Of a stretch of 64,000 bases of DNA, positions 23,901 through 29,900 are shown in pieces. How positions within the stretch are numbered: the stretch's first letter is position 1; each line of letters opens with the position of its first letter. Below the pieces are notes generated by a model. The model worked only from the letters and a program-made list of their open reading frames with translations. It was not told where the DNA came from and ran no database searches. The stretch is taken from positions 1-64,000 of the forward strand of contig JAANDG010000009.1 of NCBI GenBank assembly GCA_036852015.1, read 5' to 3'. The stretch comes from Pelodera strongyloides. Taxonomy: Eukaryota > Nematoda > Chromadorea > Rhabditida > Rhabditidae. The position numbers were made by a program, and so were the translations under genes.

Positions 23901-26900
23901 CCACAGCATCTTCCTCTGTCGGTTCGGCACACTCATCACCATGAAGCTTCTTCTTTACTTCCCGTGGTTCTTCCAGTTGTTGCTCCTCGTCGACAGTCGT
24001 CTCTTCACTAAGTTCCAGGCTTGGTAGGACATCCACTGTAGACTCCTCAACAACCACTCCACTTAGATTCTTCTTAGCAGGCCATGCAAGATCAAAATCT
24101 TCCAATAAGATTGTCAGTGCATCCTCTTGTTCTTCCTCAGAACCTCTCGGGCGAAGGTCTCTTGTGTAGCACGTCCACACCACCTTCTTGCTTATCTCCA
24201 CTTCGCATAGAGATCTTCCACGTGTCCTCACGACACGGCCAGGAGACCAAGTCGGTTTCGTTGGTTTGCGGTAGTCCCTCACGAACACCAGATCATCCAC
24301 GACGAAATCCCTCTGCTTGACTCCATGTTGTCTGTTGCAGTCCTGCTCCATCCTGGTCCTACTTCCTTGTAGATCATGCGCCTTCCGCACATTCGGACGT
24401 CTTGTTGACTCCTTACCAGATCCTGCAGACTTCACATCACAACAAGTGGATGCAAACGCTTCTTGAAAGCTCGGTAGTTGCTCAATCCACTCCATTCCCA
24501 TCAGTCGTATGTCCTTCGTCACATAACATCGACCCTTGCCAGGAAATCCGTTCACCTTGAACACAGTGTTGAATACGCCATCGATCTCAATTGTCGATCC
24601 GTTAGCGGCACGTAGCTCCACAGACGTCATTCCAAGAGACGGAGAACACAGTCGCCTCCACGTCTTTCGATCCACAATCGTTACGTTCGCGCCGGTGTCC
24701 AACTGCATCACGACATCCAATTCGTCCTTCCCAATACACCAATACACGCAGTGACATCCTTCCGGCCATTCTTCAACCTCGCGACAGCCTTCACATTCCT
24801 TACTGCAGGACAGCTGTTCGCGTAATGTCCTGTTTCTCCACAAAGAAAACAAGCTCCTTTCTTTCTTGAGTAGTCCTTGTTCCTGTCGTGATCCTTGCTA
24901 GGTGAGCATCGAACAGGCGAGAACCTCCTCGGGGTCCACTTCTTTTTATCCACACGAGTGACGAATGCATTGTCCTCTTGCACATGCACCACAGCGTCCT
25001 TCACCAGGCTCATCGATAATTCACATTCGGTGACGAGGTCCCTCAGCTTCGCACCATCACCAATCTCCAATCGACGAATCAAACGCTTTCGCAAGTCCTT
25101 CCACTTGCCTTCTTGCATCCCTGCAACGAACAGCATGTACTTGCAATCGTCCTCGGACATCTCCTTCACACGCCCTCTCTCGTGTAACTGGTTCACACGA
25201 GCCGCATACGTCTTGAAATCTTCTGTTTCCTTCTTGACCACTCGGAACGCATTGAATCTTCGCCGGAACAGAGAGCACTTCTCTCCAAATAGCTCCTCAA
25301 GCACAGTCTTCGTCTCCTCGTAAGACGCTTCCGCTGGCTTCTTCGGCAAAATATGATCCACATACATGGCGTAGCTCCTGGAATCAAGCTCGCTGACGAG
25401 CAGGCTTGTACGATCCGCTTCCTCCAGTGACGACCCTTCCGACTTTACGACGTCCTCAAAGCGCGTAATCCACTTGTCGAAGGTACATCCGGACTCCTCA
25501 TCGTACTCGAAAACGACAATACGGCTCGCCAGGGCAGCCGCTACCTTCGCAGTATCCTGAGCCGGCACCGAAGAGACTCCCCCTGATCCAGCTAGCCTCT
25601 CGAGCAAAAATTGCTCACGCCTCTCTGCACGCTCCTCCATCTTCTGCGCGCGTTCCTCCATCTTCTTTGTGGTCTCCAGAAACAGCTCCATCATCTTCGC
25701 CATCATGGTCGCGGTGTCCTCCTGGTTCGTCATTTTACACCAGAGCTGGGTTATCAAATGGTATCGAAAGTTACCAAACACAACAGAGTAAGAATACTGT
25801 ACTCAATCAGCAGTAAGATTACTGTACTACCGATCTGTGTTGGTGTTACTTTGAGTCTTGACAGTAAGAATACTGTAAGATCAAGCCTCACAGTCACTTT
25901 CGAATCGCCACTTTCGAAACTCCAGCTGTTTCGAAAATCCAGTTGTTTCGAAACTCCAGTTGTTTCGAATCCGAATCCTGAACGCCAATTTGTTGTAGCC
26001 GCACATCAGATGTAGATGAAGAGTTTATTCAGCGGGGGCTGTGACATCTTATCAGCAATATCATCGTCTTATATAGCTAGTCTCATATGCTAATAGTTAC
26101 GTTATTGAGGTAACACAGACAATACTGATATGCTAAATGTCTATCGAAATCTATAGGAAGTGTGACCTAACATAATACGTTTTAGCTCACTTCCTAACAA
26201 TCATATTCATTGATACATGGTCTTACAGTAATCCATTTCAAAACCGGATGTATACCGCTTTAAATTATTGGAAAATATGTGTTTTCTCTATTGTTATGAA
26301 TTGATTTCTCTTCCGTGTCCATACTGTACGTTTGTACTTGTGCTCATATAAGTATGACCTGCCATACTTTTAGATCAGCGCTGAGGGAGCGAAGAAGCCT
26401 ACAAAGGGTGACCTGCACAGTGCAATAATAATAATCTCGCATATGATGAAGGTGCAGAACTTCTCGTCGTTTAAGGTTGGTAATATTTGGAACGTTATTG
26501 ACTCTCGCGTGCTTCTTCCTCTCATAGTAAATTTTCGCGGGTGAGGGCATGGCGGAGCCGCCACACAACACTGTTGCGCGAAATGATTGTGCCAGGTCGG
26601 CGCGCCAGCGAGCTTCATCGATGTACCCTGATTGGTTTATTCCGCTGCGCGACTTCGATACCCTCGTATGATTAAAGTGTAATAACAGCCGTTTTGTGAA
26701 TGCTATTCTGGACAACCGCATTCCCATTTTGTTTTGCGGCTCCAAGTGTTATTCATTTAGAGCGCAGTCTCCCTTGTGGAGAGCTTTTCGAAATGGCTGG
26801 CTGAGTCTCTCCGTACCACTCCGGTTGGTCTCGAACCACTGCTAACGGTATGCACGGCGTGCAATCGAGCAATGATTAGGGTAAGTTAATTTATTTACAT

Positions 26901-29900
26901 GTTGCTTTCATTTTTATAGTTTTTGAGTGAAATTGCTCAAGTCTCAAGCAACATAGTAGAAGCCTGTGCTTACACAGGAAAACTAAAAAATTGTCGAAGC
27001 CACAGCAAAACTGTCGTTGGCCGATCACCAAAGGGTATTCACCGAAAAAAACATTTGGTGATTCGTCAGTGACCATTTGATACTCATGTGACGACCATTT
27101 GATGACGTATTTGGGGGAAACTTGGTCACGACTAGGCCACCAAATGGGTGGTACGCGAAATAACCGGCGAACCGTTACGAAATGATTCTTCAGTTTCCTT
27201 GTACCCTAACCAAAATAATATCAAACTGTACACGAATTATATTTCAGCCAATATTTTGAACTACTATAGTCGCCTGATATGTTTGGTGTGCAGCGTATTC
27301 TGATCAGTTTTGTGTGTTCTTTGATTGTACGTGACGAGCACTTCCATTTTCATCACAAAACAAACCGAACTTTTAAGCAAATTTAATGCGTGTAATATTC
27401 ATTAGCTGTTCACAGAAAAACGAATGGGTTCACTCATTTCTTATAGTTGAGGTTTAAAGTGTTTCTTTCTTTCTAGGAGCGCGACAAGCAGGCTGTGTCA
27501 CGCGCTGTCGTGGTTCGCTCATTTGTAATAGTTGAGGTTCAAAATGTTTCTTTTTTTCTAAGAGCGTGACGAGCCGGCCGTGTCACACGCTGTCGTGGTT
27601 CACTCATTTCTTATTGTTGAGGTACAAAGTGTTTCTTTATTTCTAGGAGCGCGACAAGCAGGCCGTGTCACGCGCTGTCGTCTCAGAAATGATCCACGCG
27701 CTCAAGTTCAAATGCCCAATGCAAGAGAACAATCTGATGACAATTGCACATCTCATACTACAGGTATATTTATTCATTTTGAAAAATTTATTTGCGAATT
27801 GGGAACTGTCATACTGGCAACTTGTGCCCCTTTTAATAAAGGTTGTGGGCACCGAAGGCTAAAACCCGAAGTCTTATTCCCACCAGCCGGTGGTGTTGTG
27901 GCTAGCGCTGCTAGTCACCACGAACGTGACGAGAGTCCCAGCTTTAACCTTTGACCTTCACTTTCCCAAAATTCCAGGATTCTGGTGAAGACATCGAGGT
28001 CACGTTCATCGATGACCAGTTCAACACTTCTGCTTCCGAAGCAGTCCGACCATTCTTATTTGAGATTCTGGATTTCATCTCCGATCTTCACGTATTGGCC
28101 AAACTGAAGGTGAGGTATAATCGGCAAAAAAAAGCTTAGACGTGGCCGATGTGGCCGACCATCTAGTTCAGTGGTGCGCACAGAAGTGCTAAACATGGAA
28201 ATCGGCCAAGTGTTCGCTTGATTGTGACGGGCTCTTGGCGCAACAGCGGAATCCATTTGTCCGAAGACAATTGTAATCTTTTCTAAGCAGGATGAAGAAC
28301 CAGGCTTTATTCACTAAAAATGGGATAATTTCTTTTTAGAAAGAAACGCGCAACGATTCCGTGGGCGGTGATCTGAAAGTATCACTTGCTGAGGTGATCG
28401 CAGTCGAGATGAGCAGGTTTGCGAGTTTACTTGAAAAAAGACTACGAATTTTAAATTTCAATGCTAGTGTTTATTCTGTCTGAGCTCTGAGCTCTGACCC
28501 CCTACAAGTTCTATTTTTTGCTTCTTTCCTAAGCCTGAATCCTGGATCCGTATACATAAAACATAAACTCAACTAAAATATCGACTATTTTTTTAGATCG
28601 AATGCGCGCGACTGCCGTACTGTAATACGTTTTATTCCATGGTTGATGAGTCCACCATCCGTAACGCAAGGTAATTGTCTTAATTTTTTTTGTAATAATT
28701 TGTTGGTTTCGTAATTGTTATTTTTACCTTTTTCTAACGTGCAGTGTTTTATGGAATGAACTGAACGAAAGGAATTAAAACGTTAGTACTTGTCGTCACA
28801 CTTGTCGTGTCGTTATTTATTGAATTGAAATGTTAGTACTTGTCGTCTTGTTATTTAAGATTTCCTTATTCAGCTGCCGCCGGCGCGTTTGCCGACTCAG
28901 TGACCAATGTGCGCGTGCTGTCCTGGCTACTCCTTGGCGCGCTACACGCTAGCGCGGGATGTTTGCCAGTGCCCATTGAGTGCAGTCAGCATATGGCTGA
29001 CTATATTCACTTTGTATTGGCCGGGTTCGCCGACCAGTCCAAGGTAAGGTCTTCTTGTCTACTAGTAAGACTGGGTTTGTAAATCAGTCTCACAGCTTAC
29101 TTAGAAGGTAGTCCAGTAGATTTGTAACACATAGTTTCGCCACACACAGCAGTAGATACATACAGAGTAATGAACGATTATTAATCTAACACAAATGGTT
29201 ATCGTCACTAGAGTAGAATTGTAATAGTTACGCCACATGCATCAGTTGATAGACACACAATAAGACACGAGCTGGACCCCGGTGCACCGTTTCCGCGGAT
29301 TCGGTTGATATAACCCGGTTCACTTTATCTTTATCTTTAAGACACTTGTTACCTATTACGAGATTTTGGTCACCGATTTTTTTTTCACAAAGAGTCAAGC
29401 AAGATTTGAATACACTGGACTGATTACAATTCACATTGAGTACCGTACCATATTTTATGAATAAAACTAAAATGGCCCGAAAAAGCAATCGCGAAGCAAT
29501 GCTTATTGAGAAAAGTGTTTTGGGAATAAGTGGAAAACGCTGGAATCATTGGATGCCTTTAGAATTTTGTTCTAGGTAAAAGTACAGTTAACAAAAGTGT
29601 ATAGCTGTCAAAGTAACTTATAAGTGTAGTAACCAAAAGAACGGTAGTTAGTAGGTTGGTACACAAAAGGAAGTTGAATACTTTACAATTATATTTGCAT
29701 TCTAAGTGTTTTCATGTCTTTTTTTCGCATTGCATGAATGTGTCAAGCAACTTCTTTTCGTGAAAGAAACTCAGTATTTTCATGTTTTCATGGTGTATGT
29801 CAGAGAGTTCTTTAGCTTTCAGCTTCTCCTATGCCACTTATATTTTCCAGGCTTCTTTCCTTCTCTAGTTAGATGGGTGGCTTTTAAAGGGGCACTCCAC

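Larger units (their letters stand above)
23444..26199 (-). mobile_element. Ty3/Gypsy-type LTR retrotransposon, internally deleted
   Basis: Two 209-bp direct repeats (23444-23652 and 25991-26199) start TGTTG and end TAACA as written on the + strand, and are flanked by the 5-bp duplication ATCAT (23439-23443 and 26200-26204). The LTR copies differ at two positions near one end, so insertion was recent. Coding order on the minus strand is LTR, primer-binding site, gag, protease, integrase C-terminus, purine tract (GAGGGAGA, rc of 23653-23660), LTR. Reverse transcriptase, RNase H and integrase core are absent, so it cannot move on its own. It is inserted within an older MITE. Confidence 0.93.
23330..26263. 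mobile_element. TTAA-bounded MITE (subfamily B) split by the LTR retrotransposon
   Basis: Left half 23330-23443 starts TTAAAGCAAGAGC..CGGTTTTTGAAAC and right half 26200-26263 ends TTTCAAAACCGG..TATACCGCTTTAA. Removing the LTR element and one ATCAT restores a palindromic MITE like the others in the window. Shows the order of insertion: MITE first, retrotransposon later. Confidence 0.85.
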
